A stretch of DNA of 64,000 nucleotides from Gammaproteobacteria bacterium (lineage in GTDB: Bacteria; Pseudomonadota; Gammaproteobacteria; Chromatiales; Chromatiaceae), in contig JAJFJN010000014.1 of NCBI GenBank assembly GCA_021773975.1, positions 60,234 to 124,233 on the forward strand, written 5' to 3'. The notes below the pieces were generated by a model. That model was given only the letters and a program-made list of their open reading frames with translations. It searched no databases and was not told where the DNA came from. This document shows, in pieces, positions 29,293-39,906 of this stretch; within the stretch, counting starts at the first letter, position 1; every line of letters starts with the position of its first letter. A program made the translations under genes and the position numbers.

Positions 29293-29540
29293 AGCTGCAT
29301 AGCTGTTCAGTCATTAATAGGGTGTCTGGCAGCCTATATTTAAAAGCTAATATTGAAAATCCAATATACAGATAATGCATAGCTGAACCTGGAATATAGC
29401 CTATAGTATATGAGGGAAAGGTAATAAGGATTTGCTGTTACCCTTAAAATAATCAAGATATATATCAATATTTTGACTCTGTTTTCATATGAATCTGCTT
29501 CTTAAGGAAGAAAAGTAGATGCTGAGTGAGATATTTGTAA

Positions 29541-31130
29541 ATGACTGACTCTGGAAATCTTGCATTAGCTGCCGTTGACGGTGTTCTTTTGTCGCCGGTT
29601 GAGCTGTCAATTCTAAAAAGGTTGCAAAAAGGAAAATCGGATGCGGAGGTATGCTCTTCCCTAAATTTAACCAAGCAAAAATTGGCTACGCATCTTAAGG
29701 AAACCCGGCAAAAATTAAACGTTCGTACCCGCGGTCATGCAATTGATCGCGCCATTGCTTTAGGTGTTATGAATTCCTATGTACCTAGTGGGAATGAGGT
29801 AGGGCAGCCTAACCTGAAAATAGGCATTGTGGGTTGTGGCAGAGGTGGTACTGCTGTACTACATATTCTGAAAGACAACCCATGTATTGATATCGTATTT
29901 GCAGCAGATACAGATCCAAATGCATATGGGGTAAAAAGTACCGTTAAGTTAAATATCCCTTTCTATACCAAGCTTCCTATTTTAGAACCTGATGATATTG
30001 ATGTTGTTATCAATGTGACGGGTTCAGAAGAGATGGCTGTGGAACTCCGTAAAATATTACCACCTGAGACAGAGTTGATGGGGGGGTTATCTGCAATGCT
30101 GATGTGGCAGATTACAGAGGAGCGTAGAAGACGGCTTGCAGAGCGAGATAGGACACTAAAAGAGCATGAAAGCCTCTGCCACCTGGGTGAAATTATTGAG
30201 AATATCGACAGCATGGCAGATGCCTCATATGCCATTGTTGAATATGCATCAAAGCTTTTGAATATGCCAGCGGGATCCCTTGCCATCTGTGATGATACAG
30301 GCGAAGAGATGATACTTGTTGCGGCCAAGGGATTTAGTGAGAAGTTTAATGTAGAGGGTAAATGGAAGATTAGGCCGGGTGGTCTGACTGATATGTTGTT
30401 GAATCAGACAACCCCGCTCTTTTTTGCTGATATTGCTGAATCACCAGATCCAAATCCCTTATTGGTTGCTGAAGGGGTTAAGTCAGTATTGGCAGCACCA
30501 TTAATTATTCAGCGTAATGTAGTGGGTATTCTTTATCTGAATGATTTCAAAAGAAAAGAGATCAGAACAGAAGATATCTCACTCTTTTCACTATTAACCA
30601 TCTACGCCGCACTGACGGTGGCGCGGGTCAAGTCTATTGAAAAGTTGTGGCATCAAAGTCAGCATGATGGCCTGACAGGGCTGCTGAATCATCGTAGTTT
30701 GATGGAGCAAATTGAGAAAGAAGATCAAAGAGCGAGGCGACATGATGCTTGTTATTCGTTGATTATGATTGATATTGATAACTTTAAGGCCTACAACGAT
30801 GAATTTGGGCATCTTGAAGGGAATAAGGTGTTAAAAGCGGTATCGAGGCTGCTAATGAAGGCTGCCCGGGTCTCTGATACGGTGAGCCGCTTTGGTGGTG
30901 AAGAGTTTTCAATATTGGTGCCTGAGCTTTGCAAAGATCAGGTAACACCTTTTGTAGAAAGATTGGTAGCTACGGTAGCTGATTATGAGTTTCCTCATCG
31001 TCACGTTACCATCAGTGCAGGGGTGGCCAGTTACCCAGATAATGGTGCTACAGTTATGGAACTCATCAAATATGCAGATGACAGACTGTACCAAGCTAAA
31101 CGAGAAGGTAAGAACAGAGCTTGCATCTGA
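29541..31130 (+). CDS. Diguanylate cyclase with LuxR-type HTH, Rossmann and GAF domains
   Basis: A 529-residue protein with an unusual domain order. Residues about 14-76 form a LuxR-type helix-turn-helix (LSPVELSILKRLQKGKSDAE..). Residues about 92-190 form a Rossmann domain with GxGxxG at Gly98/100/103 (IVGCGRGG), an Asp after the second strand (FAADTD) and a homoserine-dehydrogenase-like layout (DDIDVVINVTGS). A short Arg/Glu helix leads to a GAF domain (about 224-362) and a GGDEF domain (about 374-529) with GGEEF at 452-456 and I-site RVSD at 443-446. All cyclase motifs are intact. It probably makes c-di-GMP in response to a nucleotide cofactor or ligand; direct DNA binding is possible but unproven. 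It abuts the convergent rsgA gene. Confidence 0.88.
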   Translation: MTDSGNLALAAVDGVLLSPVELSILKRLQKGKSDAEVCSSLNLTKQKLATHLKETRQKLNVRTRGHAIDRAIALGVMNSYVPSGNEVGQPNLKIGIVGCGRGGTAVLHILKDNPCIDIVFAADTDPNAYGVKSTVKLNIPFYTKLPILEPDDIDVVINVTGSEEMAVELRKILPPETELMGGLSAMLMWQITEERRRRLAERDRTLKEHESLCHLGEIIENIDSMADASYAIVEYASKLLNMPAGSLAICDDTGEEMILVAAKGFSEKFNVEGKWKIRPGGLTDMLLNQTTPLFFADIAESPDPNPLLVAEGVKSVLAAPLIIQRNVVGILYLNDFKRKEIRTEDISLFSLLTIYAALTVARVKSIEKLWHQSQHDGLTGLLNHRSLMEQIEKEDQRARRHDACYSLIMIDIDNFKAYNDEFGHLEGNKVLKAVSRLLMKAARVSDTVSRFGGEEFSILVPELCKDQVTPFVERLVATVADYEFPHRHVTISAGVASYPDNGATVMELIKYADDRLYQAKREGKNRACI

Positions 31131-32132
31131 TTAACGCTTTCCTTGTTGCTGGACTAAGTGTAGGAAATTTTCTAAACGTCGTGGGTCTATCTGCCCCTCT
31201 TTAACCGCATGCCGTAAGGCGCACTCGGGTTCCTCTAGATGACGGCAATCGCTAAATCGACAGTGACCAATAAAATCCCCAAACTCCTTAAACCCACTTT
31301 CTAACTCTGCTTTGCTCAGTTCGACCAATCGAAAGCTGCGTACGCCAGGTGAGTCGATGAGGTGACCTCCTTCAGGGAGGGAGTAGTAGGTTGTGGCTGA
31401 AGTAGTGTGTCGGCCAAGCCCCGATGCTTTGGATAGTCGCCCAACCTGGATATCCTGATCAGGAAGCAGAGCATTAATCAGAGATGATTTCCCTACGCCG
31501 GACTGCCCCACCAAAATGCTTGTTTCACCAATAAGATGCTGGATGAGTGGGTTGAGTCCATGTTCAAATTTTGCACTGATTTGAATCAGTGGATAACCGA
31601 TTTTTTCATAATGGCCGAAACGTTGGTTCAGTGCTTGTGTTGCTGCTTCGTCTAATAGATCAATTTTATTAAAAGCAACAACCGCTTCAACTCCGATGGT
31701 TTCGGCCGTGACCAGATATTGATCTAACAGGTATTCGCTGGGTTCAGGCAAGGGGGCTAGAACAATGACTAGCTTGGTGATGTTGGCAGCCAGGGGTTTT
31801 TCTCTGCCGCTGTAATCGGGCCGGGCTAGCACAGATTGTCGATCAAGCAGTGCGATCACCACACCTTGTTGAAGACCGGTAGATTGCCAGACCACGTTGT
31901 CGCCACAGACAATATGTCCAACATTTCGTCGCCACAGGCAATGGTGTAGTGTGCCATCTTTATCAGCAACCACCAGATTTTGTCCATGGCGGGTAATTAC
32001 GACCCCTTTTTGTGGTTCTCCCTCTGTATGCGCCAGCTCTTTTTCGGCTTTTTCAGCCACGCGCTTACGACGTTTCTCCTGGATATTTTGAATGCGTGCC
32101 TGCTGGCGTTGGTTGAGCCGTTGTTTTGCCAT
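31131..32132 (-). CDS. rsgA: Ribosome small-subunit-dependent GTPase RsgA
   Basis: A late 30S assembly GTPase, 333 residues. It shows the circularly permuted G-motif order typical of the family: NKID (155-158) comes before the P-loop GQSGVGKS (209-216), and DSPGVR follows. The N-terminal OB domain has a basic leader (KQRLNQRQQARI..KRRKRV). The C-terminal zinc module (CRFSDCRHLEEPECALRHAV) is complete. The ATG at 32132 shares one base with the stop of the upstream M48 protease gene, so both are read from one transcript. Its stop codon directly abuts that of the cyclase on the other strand. Confidence 0.95.
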   Translation of the reverse strand: MAKQRLNQRQQARIQNIQEKRRKRVAEKAEKELAHTEGEPQKGVVITRHGQNLVVADKDGTLHHCLWRRNVGHIVCGDNVVWQSTGLQQGVVIALLDRQSVLARPDYSGREKPLAANITKLVIVLAPLPEPSEYLLDQYLVTAETIGVEAVVAFNKIDLLDEAATQALNQRFGHYEKIGYPLIQISAKFEHGLNPLIQHLIGETSILVGQSGVGKSSLINALLPDQDIQVGRLSKASGLGRHTTSATTYYSLPEGGHLIDSPGVRSFRLVELSKAELESGFKEFGDFIGHCRFSDCRHLEEPECALRHAVKEGQIDPRRLENFLHLVQQQGKR

Positions 32133-33418
32133 TAGACTGCTGTGCTTTTTATGTTGGCAGCAATATGACTTACTCGAGTGGGAGCGGGTGGATGGCTGTC
32201 ATGGTAAGCCGAGTAGAGTGGGTCTGGTGTAAGAGTGTTGGCATTCTCACGATAGAGTTTTACCAGGGCTTGAATCATGGCTGTAGGGTTGGCTTGCTCG
32301 GTAGCATAATCATCGGCTTCAAACTCCTGTTTGCGCATTAACCAGCTGGAGAAGGGCTGTAGAAATTGGCTAAAAACGGGGATAACCATCAAAAAAAGGA
32401 GGAGGGCAGCGGCATCAGAGACCTGCTGCATACCGAGTGCGCTAAAAAACCAGAGCTGTTGAGATAGCCACCCCAGTAGAGCGAGTCCAATAAGTGAGAT
32501 GAGTGACATTGTAACCATCCGTTTTAAGACATGCTTTCGTTTAAAATGGCCAAGCTCATGTGCCAGAACAGCCTCCATCTCATCCGCAGTTAGGCTCTCA
32601 AGCAATGTATCAAAAAACACAATGCGTTTGCTTTTGCCTAGCCCAGTAAAATAGGCGTTGCCATGGCTTGATCGTTGAGAACCATCCATCACAAAGATGC
32701 CGTTACTGGAAAAGCCGCATCGGTTGAGTAGCTGCTGAATACGATCTTTAAGTTCGGGGTCTTCAAGGGGTTCAAACTTATTGAATAGCGGCGCAATAAA
32801 GGTGGGATAGGCCCATGTCATGACCAGTGTGAATGCCATCCAGACTACCCATGCGGCAAGCCACCAGAGTGGCCCAACACTGTTCATAATCCAAAGTATG
32901 ACCCAAAGCAGTGGAGTGCCGATAAGAAGCATCAAGCCAGTTTGCATGAGTAGATCGATAATGAAGCGGCGGGGGGAGGTCTGATTGAAGCCGAAGCGCG
33001 CTTCAAGGGAAAAGGTGCGCCATGCACTCATGGGAATATCTAATAGCCCCATGATGAGAAAGGCGGAGAGGATAAATACTGTACCTGTTGGAAGCGTGCC
33101 GAGTGTGGTGCTATCCCAGGTTTGATGTAGCCAGTTTAAACCGCCCCCCAGTGTCCACCCCAGTAAGAGTAGCGTGCCTAATATCAACTCAAATCCGGCA
33201 GCTTTAACCCTTGCTAAGGTGTAGCAGGCTGCTTTTTTATGCTCGTCTAAAGAGATAGCGTCGGCAAAGGCCGCGGGAACCTGGTGTTGGTGTTTTGAGA
33301 CATGCTGTTTGTGCCGCCAGAGTAGCCAGAGTTGAATTAAAAGCCCAAGGCCAAGTGCGAATAGAAAAAGTTGAGTAAAAATATGCATGGCTGAAGGATA
33401 CAGGTTAATTTGCATCAT
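32132..33418 (-). CDS. M48 family (Ste24-like) membrane zinc protease
   Basis: A membrane metallopeptidase of 428 residues resembling CAAX prenyl protease 1/Ste24. It has several hydrophobic helices and a zinc site in VLAHELGHFKRKHVL. The third ligand region is QEFEADDYA, and DGSQRSSHGNAYFTGLGKSKRI is a family signature upstream of it. It probably takes part in membrane protein quality control or cleavage. The start could be any of the Met codons at 33418, 33415 or 33388. The gene pair M48-orn (divergent) with rsgA is a recurring neighbourhood in Gammaproteobacteria. Confidence 0.92.
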   Translation of the reverse strand: MMQINLYPSAMHIFTQLFLFALGLGLLIQLWLLWRHKQHVSKHQHQVPAAFADAISLDEHKKAACYTLARVKAAGFELILGTLLLLGWTLGGGLNWLHQTWDSTTLGTLPTGTVFILSAFLIMGLLDIPMSAWRTFSLEARFGFNQTSPRRFIIDLLMQTGLMLLIGTPLLWVILWIMNSVGPLWWLAAWVVWMAFTLVMTWAYPTFIAPLFNKFEPLEDPELKDRIQQLLNRCGFSSNGIFVMDGSQRSSHGNAYFTGLGKSKRIVFFDTLLESLTADEMEAVLAHELGHFKRKHVLKRMVTMSLISLIGLALLGWLSQQLWFFSALGMQQVSDAAALLLFLMVIPVFSQFLQPFSSWLMRKQEFEADDYATEQANPTAMIQALVKLYRENANTLTPDPLYSAYHDSHPPAPTRVSHIAANIKSTAV

Positions 33419-33558
33419 TCACAATATGGCAGTTAGCTGCTAGTGGCTTTTGTAGCCTAATATTATTCAAATGACCTTATCATTAGTAAGAACATACGAG
33501 TGAAGGTGTTACTCTGCTAGAATTAATTTAATCAATATTTGTAAACCCGGAGTAATGA

Positions 33559-34116
33559 ATGGCGCAGAATCCAAAGAACCTGATCTGGCTTGACCTGGAG
33601 ATGACAGGGTTGGATACCCAGAACGATTTCATCATTGAGATTGCAACCATCGTGACTGATGCCAACCTTAATATTCTGGCTGAAGGGCCTATGATTGCTA
33701 TCCATCAGCCAGAGGGTGCACTGGATGCTATGGATGAATGGAATCAACGACAGCATGGCCATTCGGGCTTGATTGAGCGGGTTCGAGCCAGTCAATATGA
33801 TGAACTGCAGGCTGAGGCGGAAACATTGGCCTTTTTGAAAAAATATGTGCCTGAAGGGAAATCGCCCATGTGTGGTAATAGCATTTGCCAGGATCGACGT
33901 TTTATGGCCCGCTGTATGCCAAAGTTGGAACAGTGGTTCCACTACCGTAACCTGGATGTCAGTACGCTTAAAGAGTTAGCTAATCGCTGGTCACCTGATA
34001 TGGCAAAGGCTTATCGAAAAGAGTCCAAACATCTGGCACTGGATGATATTAAAGACTCTATTGATGAGTTGATCCATTACCGCGAAAATTTTCTGCGACT
34101 ACCTGATTTAGATTGA
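33559..34116 (+). CDS. orn: Oligoribonuclease
   Basis: A 3'-5' exonuclease that degrades di- and short oligoribonucleotides, including pGpG, the breakdown product of c-di-GMP. This is relevant because two diguanylate cyclases lie in the window. Its 185 residues are close to the family norm (about 180). DEDDh motifs are seen: [10 protein letters not shown] near the N-terminus, [10 protein letters not shown] in the middle and [18 protein letters not shown] near the end. The ATG at 33559 follows a CGGAGT ribosome binding site. The last nine bases overlap the convergent queG gene. Confidence 0.96.
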   Translation: MAQNPKNLIWLDLEMTGLDTQNDFIIEIATIVTDANLNILAEGPMIAIHQPEGALDAMDEWNQRQHGHSGLIERVRASQYDELQAEAETLAFLKKYVPEGKSPMCGNSICQDRRFMARCMPKLEQWFHYRNLDVSTLKELANRWSPDMAKAYRKESKHLALDDIKDSIDELIHYRENFLRLPDLD

Positions 34117-35199
34117 ATGCTGGATTAATCCCCATGCAACATGCTCTCGTACTAACTCAGATTTATGATCTGCTCTGGATTGCAGTGCTGTAATAACTGC
34201 TTCAGAGGTTGGTGCATTGCCCAGTGCGATGGCAATGTTTCTTAGCCAGCAGTTGTGCCCAATTCGACGAATAGCTGAACCGGCCATCCGATTTAAAAAC
34301 GCCTCTTCTGTCCATGCAAACAGATCTATCAGTTGCACATCATTAAGCCCTTGTCGGGGCATAAAATCGGGTTCACTGCTTTTGGTGGCATATTGGTTCC
34401 AGGGGCAAACCAGCTGGCAGTCATCGCAGCCAAAGATTCGGTTACCCATCAAGGGGCGCAGTTCAATGGGTATTGGCTCTTGTAGTGTGTTGGTTAAATA
34501 AGAGATGCAGCGTCGTGCGTCTAATTTATACGGGCCAACAATGGCCTGTGTGGGGCATATATCAATGCAGCGGCGGCAACTACCACAGCGATCATCTGCT
34601 GCGTTATCGACGGGTAGAGGGAGGTTTGTAAATAGCTCACCAAAGAAGAAAAATGATCCGGCCTCACGATTAATAACAATACAATGCTTGCCAATCCAGC
34701 CGTGTCCCGCCTGGACTGCAATGGGTTTTTCCATGACAGGCGCGGTGTCAACAAAGGCTCTTGAGTCAAAATCTCCAATCTCAGCCCTGATTTTATCAGC
34801 TAGTTTTGCCAGCCGTGAGCGGATGAGCTTGTGATAATCGCGCCCCAATGCATAACGTGAGATGTAAGCGCTGTTTGGGGTCTTTAGTGTTTTTAGTGGA
34901 TTATCATCGATATCAGCCAGATAATTCATGCGAACTGAAATGATGCGCAGTGTGCCAGGGATTAACTCCTGTGGTCGGCTGCGCATTGTGCCGTGCTCAG
35001 CCATGTATTCCATTGTTCCGTTATGCCCCTGGTCTAGCCACGTCATCAGGCGCTGTTCGGCTAAGCCAAGATCGGTGCTGGTAATGCCGGTTTCCTGAAA
35101 GCCAAGTTCTCTTGCCCATTGTTTGATGTTCTGGGCGAGGGCGGCATAATCGTGAGGAGTTTTGCTATCCATTTGCGGTAGAAGAAATACACCTTTCAT
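34108..35199 (-). CDS. queG: Epoxyqueuosine reductase
   Basis: The last enzyme of queuosine tRNA modification, reducing epoxyqueuosine with cobalamin and two 4Fe-4S clusters. It is 363 residues from the first ATG; a start at 35172 ([10 protein letters not shown]) would give 354 and fits the family N-terminus equally well. The two ferredoxin-like clusters are complete: [16 protein letters not shown], and CISYLTNT followed by [12 protein letters not shown]. The substrate-pocket segment around [18 protein letters not shown] is also typical. It is divergent from carAB and overlaps orn at the 3' ends by 9 bp. Confidence 0.95.
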   Translation of the reverse strand: MKGVFLLPQMDSKTPHDYAALAQNIKQWARELGFQETGITSTDLGLAEQRLMTWLDQGHNGTMEYMAEHGTMRSRPQELIPGTLRIISVRMNYLADIDDNPLKTLKTPNSAYISRYALGRDYHKLIRSRLAKLADKIRAEIGDFDSRAFVDTAPVMEKPIAVQAGHGWIGKHCIVINREAGSFFFFGELFTNLPLPVDNAADDRCGSCRRCIDICPTQAIVGPYKLDARRCISYLTNTLQEPIPIELRPLMGNRIFGCDDCQLVCPWNQYATKSSEPDFMPRQGLNDVQLIDLFAWTEEAFLNRMAGSAIRRIGHNCWLRNIAIALGNAPTSEAVITALQSRADHKSELVREHVAWGLIQHSI

Positions 35200-35296
35200 A
35201 CGCTGATTATATTAGCGGCTGTTACAGGACAAGAATACACCATACCTTATTCACAACAGCCTATGTTGTGAATATGAAAAGCCAGATGGGTTGGAC

Positions 35297-35434
35297 ATGG
35301 ATAGCTACAATCAAGTAGAATTCGACAGCTTCGCGACGGACTTTGAGTCTTGTTGCATCCTAATTGATTGTGTAAGCGGGGCGAGTTCACCAAACTCATC
35401 CCGTTTTTTATGCCTGCTCCGGAGTGTTTCTTGA
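35297..35434 (+). CDS. Candidate carAB leader ORF, 45 codons
   Basis: An ATG frame of 45 codons ([11 protein letters not shown].., ending ..LLRSVS) runs through the attenuator-like hairpin. Its TGA stop overlaps the proposed TTG start of carA as TTGA. This would couple its translation to carA and let ribosome position control the hairpin. There is no strong ribosome binding site (only GGGTTGG upstream), and the frame has no homology I recognise, so it may be fortuitous. Confidence 0.4.
   Translation: MDSYNQVEFDSFATDFESCCILIDCVSGASSPNSSRFLCLLRSVS
35377..35409 (+). terminator. Attenuator-type terminator in the carAB leader
   Basis: An imperfect 11-bp stem, 35377-35387 with 35393-35403 (CGGGGCGAGTT with AACTCATCCCG, one G-T pair and one mismatch), has a 5-nt loop and is followed directly by six Ts (35404-35409). 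It lies 21 bp before the proposed carA start, so it cannot end an upstream gene on this strand. Regulation of carAB by premature termination is the simplest reading. Confidence 0.7.
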
Positions 35435-36570
35435 GAAAACCTGCGCTTTTGGTCCTTGAGGATGGCACCCTTTTTCGGGGTGAGTCCATCGGTATTGACG
35501 GTCAGACAGTGGGAGAAGTGGTATTTAATACTGCTATCACTGGCTATCAGGAGATCCTGACTGATCCGTCCTACTGTCGTCAGATTGTCACTCTCACCTA
35601 TCCCCATATTGGAAATACCGGCACCAATGATGAAGATGAAGAGTCTTCATGCATCAATGCTGCTGGGCTAATAATCCGTGACCTGCCGCTGCTTGCCAGC
35701 AGTTGGCGGAATCAGCTGCCCCTTGATGAGTATTTGCAGAAAAATGGTGTAGTGGCCATTGCTGATATAGATACCCGCCGTTTGACACGTATTCTGCGTG
35801 AGAAAGGGGCGCAAAGTGGCTGTATCCTGGCGGGTGATGATGTTGATGAAGCTGCTGCACTGGCTGCTGCAAAAGCCTTTTCAGGTCTGAAAGGTATGGA
35901 TCTGGCCAAAGAGATTACGGTTGATTCATCTTATCCATGGAGCCAGGGCTCCTGGTCATTGGAAGAGGGTCTGCCAGCAGATGCTTCAGAACTTCCACAC
36001 CATGTGGTTGCTTATGACTTTGGTGTGAAGCGTAACATTCTGCGTATGTTGGTTGACCGAGGTTGCCGCCTGACTGTGGTTCCAGCCCAGACACCTGCAA
36101 GTGAGGTGTTAGCATTGAACCCTGATGGTGTTTTCCTTTCCAATGGTCCCGGTGATCCTGAGCCTTGTGACTATGCCATTACTGCAATCAAAGAGATCGT
36201 GGATAGTGGTGTGCCGACCTTTGGTATTTGTCTTGGCCATCAGTTGCTGGGGCTAGCCAGTGGGGCAAAAACAGTCAAGATGAAGTTTGGCCATCATGGG
36301 GCAAATCATCCCGTGCAGGACTTGACCACACGTGTCGTCATGATTAGTAGCCAGAACCATGGCTTTGCAGTTGATGAAGAGAGTTTGCCTGCGACGCTTA
36401 AAGCGACACATCGCTCCCTGTTTGATGACTCACTACAAGGGATACATCGCACCGATCGCCCTGCTTTTGGTTTTCAGGGGCATCCAGAGGCAAGCCCTGG
36501 TCCACATGATGTGGCTCCGGTTTTTGATCATTTTATTGAATTGATAGAACAGCACCGCTCAGCGGGCTGA
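35431..36570 (+). CDS. carA: Carbamoyl-phosphate synthase small subunit
   Basis: Glutamine amidotransferase subunit that supplies ammonia to CarB for carbamoyl phosphate, feeding arginine and pyrimidine synthesis. The start is put at TTG 35431: GGAG lies six bases upstream, the protein is then 379 residues (E. coli has 382), and the N-terminus [13 protein letters not shown] aligns with other CarA starts. Longer frames from GTG 35368 or ATG 35410 add leader sequence. The N-terminal domain signature [12 protein letters not shown] and the class I amidotransferase nucleophile [12 protein letters not shown] are present, with the His-Glu pair in [11 protein letters not shown]. carB follows 74 bp later. 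Confidence 0.95.
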   Translation: MRKPALLVLEDGTLFRGESIGIDGQTVGEVVFNTAITGYQEILTDPSYCRQIVTLTYPHIGNTGTNDEDEESSCINAAGLIIRDLPLLASSWRNQLPLDEYLQKNGVVAIADIDTRRLTRILREKGAQSGCILAGDDVDEAAALAAAKAFSGLKGMDLAKEITVDSSYPWSQGSWSLEEGLPADASELPHHVVAYDFGVKRNILRMLVDRGCRLTVVPAQTPASEVLALNPDGVFLSNGPGDPEPCDYAITAIKEIVDSGVPTFGICLGHQLLGLASGAKTVKMKFGHHGANHPVQDLTTRVVMISSQNHGFAVDEESLPATLKATHRSLFDDSLQGIHRTDRPAFGFQGHPEASPGPHDVAPVFDHFIELIEQHRSAG

Positions 36571-36644
36571 TTTTGTGCAGGGCTTTAAGGTTAAGTCCTC
36601 TATGCCATTAAAGCTAGGCAGCTAGCGACTAGACACTATTTCAA

Positions 36645-39600
36645 ATGCCAAAACGTACAGACATTAAAAGTATCTTAATTATCGGCGCAGGCCCTATTGT
36701 TATTGGTCAAGCCTGTGAGTTTGATTATTCAGGTGCCCAAGCCTGCAAGGCGCTAAGAGAAGAGGGTTACCGGGTTATTCTGGTCAACTCTAATCCCGCC
36801 ACGATCATGACCGATCCAGAGATGGCGGATGCGACCTATATTGAACCCATCACCTGGCAGACGGTAGCGCGCATCATTGAAAAGGAGCGCCCAGATGCAC
36901 TACTGCCCACGATGGGTGGTCAGACGGCGCTTAATTGTGCGCTGGATTTAGGGCGGCATGGTGTGCTGGAAGAGTTTGGCGTAGAGATGGTCGGTGCATC
37001 GCGTGAGGCTATTGATAAGGCTGAAGATCGGGATCTGTTTCGCCAGGCGATGACAAAGATTGGCTTAGATATGCCACGTTCAGCCATTGCTCACAGCATT
37101 GAAGAGGCTCGCCAAGTCCAGGCTGGCATTGGGTTTCCTACCATTATTCGTCCTTCATTCACTATGGGTGGCAGCGGTGGTGGTATCGCTTATAACAAGG
37201 AAGAGTTTGATGAGATCTGCGCTCGAGGGTTGGATCTCTCCCCTACTACAGAACTATTGATCGAGGAGTCTGTGCTGGGTTGGAAGGAGTACGAGATGGA
37301 GGTGGTTCGTGACCATAAAGATAACTGCATCATAATCTGCTCTATCGAGAACTTTGATGCAATGGGAGTGCACACGGGTGATTCTATAACCGTTGCTCCT
37401 GCTCAGACTCTAACAGATAAAGAGTATCAAATTATGCGTAATGCTTCGTTAGAGGTATTGCGTGAGATTGGTGTTGATACGGGTGGTTCCAATGTGCAGT
37501 TTGGGATAAATCCCAAAGATGGCCGAATGGTCATTATTGAGATGAACCCACGTGTATCCCGCTCTTCTGCACTGGCATCGAAGGCAACAGGTTTTCCTAT
37601 TGCCAAGATTGCAGCAAAACTGGCGGTGGGTTTTACCCTGGATGAGCTGCGCAATGAGATTACTGGTGGGGCAACACCGGCATCTTTTGAGCCAACAATA
37701 GATTACGTTGTCACCAAGATTCCCCGTTTTGCCTTTGAGAAATTTCCCCAAGCGAATGACCGCCTTACCACTCAGATGAAATCTGTGGGTGAGGTGATGG
37801 CGATTGGCCGAACCTTCCAAGAGTCACTGCAAAAAGCACTGCGCGGATTAGAGACAGGTAAGCACGGGCTTTGTGAAGAGGTTGATCTGGAGTTAGAAAA
37901 TGCTCTGGAAATCATCCGAGATGAGATTCGTCAACCAGGCCCTGAGCGGTTGTGGTTTATTGCTGATGCCTTTCGTGCAGGTATGGCATTAGAGAAAATC
38001 TATGGACACTCTCATGTTGACCCATGGTTTTTGGTTCAGATTGAAGAGCTGGTAAAAATTGAGGGTCAGGTTAAAGAGCAGGGCTTTTCTGCACTGGATA
38101 AAGAGCGTCTCTTTTATCTCAAACGTAAAGGCTTCTCTGATAAACGCCTCTCTGTTCTGACGGGTGTGCAGGAGAGTGAGTTGAGTGATAAGCGTCGTGC
38201 CATGGGGGTGCGGCCAGTATTTAAACGTGTTGACTCCTGTGCCGCAGAGTTTGCTGCAACTACAGCCTATATGTACTCCACCTATGAAGAGGAGTGCGAG
38301 GCTGAGCCAACTGACCGTAAAAAAATCATGGTATTGGGTGGCGGCCCAAACCGTATTGGTCAGGGCATAGAATTTGATTACTGCTGTGTGCATGCGGCCT
38401 TTGCTATGCGGGAAGATGGCTATGAGACCATCATGGTCAACTGTAATCCTGAGACAGTTTCCACAGATTATGATACCTCTGACCGTCTCTTTTTTGAGCC
38501 ATTAACATTGGAAGATGTGATGGAAATCATACATGTTGAAAAACCAGCTGGCGTTATAGTTCAGTACGGTGGACAGACGCCGCTCAAATTGGCAGAAGCT
38601 CTAGAGGCAGCGGGTGCTCCTATTATTGGAACCACACCTGATTCTATTGATTTAGCTGAGGATCGTGAGCGTTTTCAGCAGATGATTCAAAAGCTTGGGT
38701 TACTACAACCGCCTAATCGTACCGCACGTGAGCCAGAAGAGGCGGTGCTGTTAGCGCAGGAGATTGGTTATCCGCTCGTGGTTAGGCCTTCCTACGTATT
38801 GGGTGGTCGAGCAATGGAAATTGTCTTTGATGAAATTGATCTGCGTCGTTACATGCGTGAGGCGGTTAGTGTTTCAAACGACTCTCCAGTACTACTTGAT
38901 CGCTTTCTGGATGATGCCATCGAGGTAGATATTGATGCCATCTGTGATGGTGAGCAGGTGTTGATTGGTGGCATTATGGAGCATATCGAGCAAGCAGGTG
39001 TGCATTCAGGGGATTCAGCCTGTTCATTGCCACCTTATACCTTGTCTAAAGAGGTGCAGGATCGCATGCGGGAACAGATGCGTCAGATGGCATTGGAGCT
39101 AAAAGTAGTTGGGTTGATGAACGCCCAGTTTGCAATTAAGGGTGATGATATCTACATCCTGGAAGTAAACCCTCGTGCATCACGGACTGTTCCTTTTGTC
39201 TCAAAAGCAACGGGTATACCATTAGCAAAGGTGGCGGCCCGCTGTATGGCTGGCCGTAGTTTGGCAGAACAGGGCGTTACTGAAGAGGTTGTTCCAGAAT
39301 ACTATTTTGTTAAAGAAGCGGTGTTCCCTTTTGCTAAATTCCCTGGTGTTGATACCGTGCTAAGCCCAGAAATGAAGTCCACGGGTGAAGTTATGGGAGT
39401 AGGTCGAACCTTTGGTGAAGCATTTGCCAAATCATTGGAAGGCGCAGGCGATGCATTGCCTCAATCAGGTAGAGCGCTACTCAGTGTGCGAGAAGCTGAT
39501 AAAGAGCGCATTGTAAATGTTGCTAAATCTTTGAAAGAGCAAGGCTTTGAGTTGATTGCTACTTATGGGACGGCAAAGGTTGTGCGAGCTGCGGGCATTG

Positions 39601-39851
39601 ATTGTGAGCTTGTTAATAAAGTGGGTGAGGGGCGTCCGCATATTGTGGATATGATCAAAAATGATCAGTTTGACTTGATCATCAATACCACTGAGGGTAA
39701 AAAGGCGCAGGAAGACTCCGCTTCAATTAGAGGGGCGGCACTGCGGCACAAGGTGAGCTATACCACCACTATCGCAGGTGCAGAAGCAAGCTGCCTGGCT
39801 TTGAAAGAACTTGAATCTGCTGATGTTAATCGTCTGCAGGATTTTTATTAA
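36645..39851 (+). CDS. carB: Carbamoyl-phosphate synthase large subunit
   Basis: Synthetase subunit of 1068 residues, full length. Two homologous ATP-grasp halves are visible: the first starts at [24 protein letters not shown] and the second at [21 protein letters not shown]. Both carry the GG..GGGIAYN or [14 protein letters not shown] nucleotide-binding loops and [18 protein letters not shown] or [18 protein letters not shown] metal loops. The C-terminal MGS-like regulatory domain (from about residue 940; [24 protein letters not shown]) binds UMP and ornithine in relatives. It is cotranscribed with carA, and greA follows 55 bp later. Confidence 0.97.
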   Translation: MPKRTDIKSILIIGAGPIVIGQACEFDYSGAQACKALREEGYRVILVNSNPATIMTDPEMADATYIEPITWQTVARIIEKERPDALLPTMGGQTALNCALDLGRHGVLEEFGVEMVGASREAIDKAEDRDLFRQAMTKIGLDMPRSAIAHSIEEARQVQAGIGFPTIIRPSFTMGGSGGGIAYNKEEFDEICARGLDLSPTTELLIEESVLGWKEYEMEVVRDHKDNCIIICSIENFDAMGVHTGDSITVAPAQTLTDKEYQIMRNASLEVLREIGVDTGGSNVQFGINPKDGRMVIIEMNPRVSRSSALASKATGFPIAKIAAKLAVGFTLDELRNEITGGATPASFEPTIDYVVTKIPRFAFEKFPQANDRLTTQMKSVGEVMAIGRTFQESLQKALRGLETGKHGLCEEVDLELENALEIIRDEIRQPGPERLWFIADAFRAGMALEKIYGHSHVDPWFLVQIEELVKIEGQVKEQGFSALDKERLFYLKRKGFSDKRLSVLTGVQESELSDKRRAMGVRPVFKRVDSCAAEFAATTAYMYSTYEEECEAEPTDRKKIMVLGGGPNRIGQGIEFDYCCVHAAFAMREDGYETIMVNCNPETVSTDYDTSDRLFFEPLTLEDVMEIIHVEKPAGVIVQYGGQTPLKLAEALEAAGAPIIGTTPDSIDLAEDRERFQQMIQKLGLLQPPNRTAREPEEAVLLAQEIGYPLVVRPSYVLGGRAMEIVFDEIDLRRYMREAVSVSNDSPVLLDRFLDDAIEVDIDAICDGEQVLIGGIMEHIEQAGVHSGDSACSLPPYTLSKEVQDRMREQMRQMALELKVVGLMNAQFAIKGDDIYILEVNPRASRTVPFVSKATGIPLAKVAARCMAGRSLAEQGVTEEVVPEYYFVKEAVFPFAKFPGVDTVLSPEMKSTGEVMGVGRTFGEAFAKSLEGAGDALPQSGRALLSVREADKERIVNVAKSLKEQGFELIATYGTAKVVRAAGIDCELVNKVGEGRPHIVDMIKNDQFDLIINTTEGKKAQEDSASIRGAALRHKVSYTTTIAGAEASCLALKELESADVNRLQDFY

Positions 39852-39906
39852 TATAATTGTCTGAGTGTGCTATCACACTGGCATACGACCCAAAGGATAC
39901 AACGCA

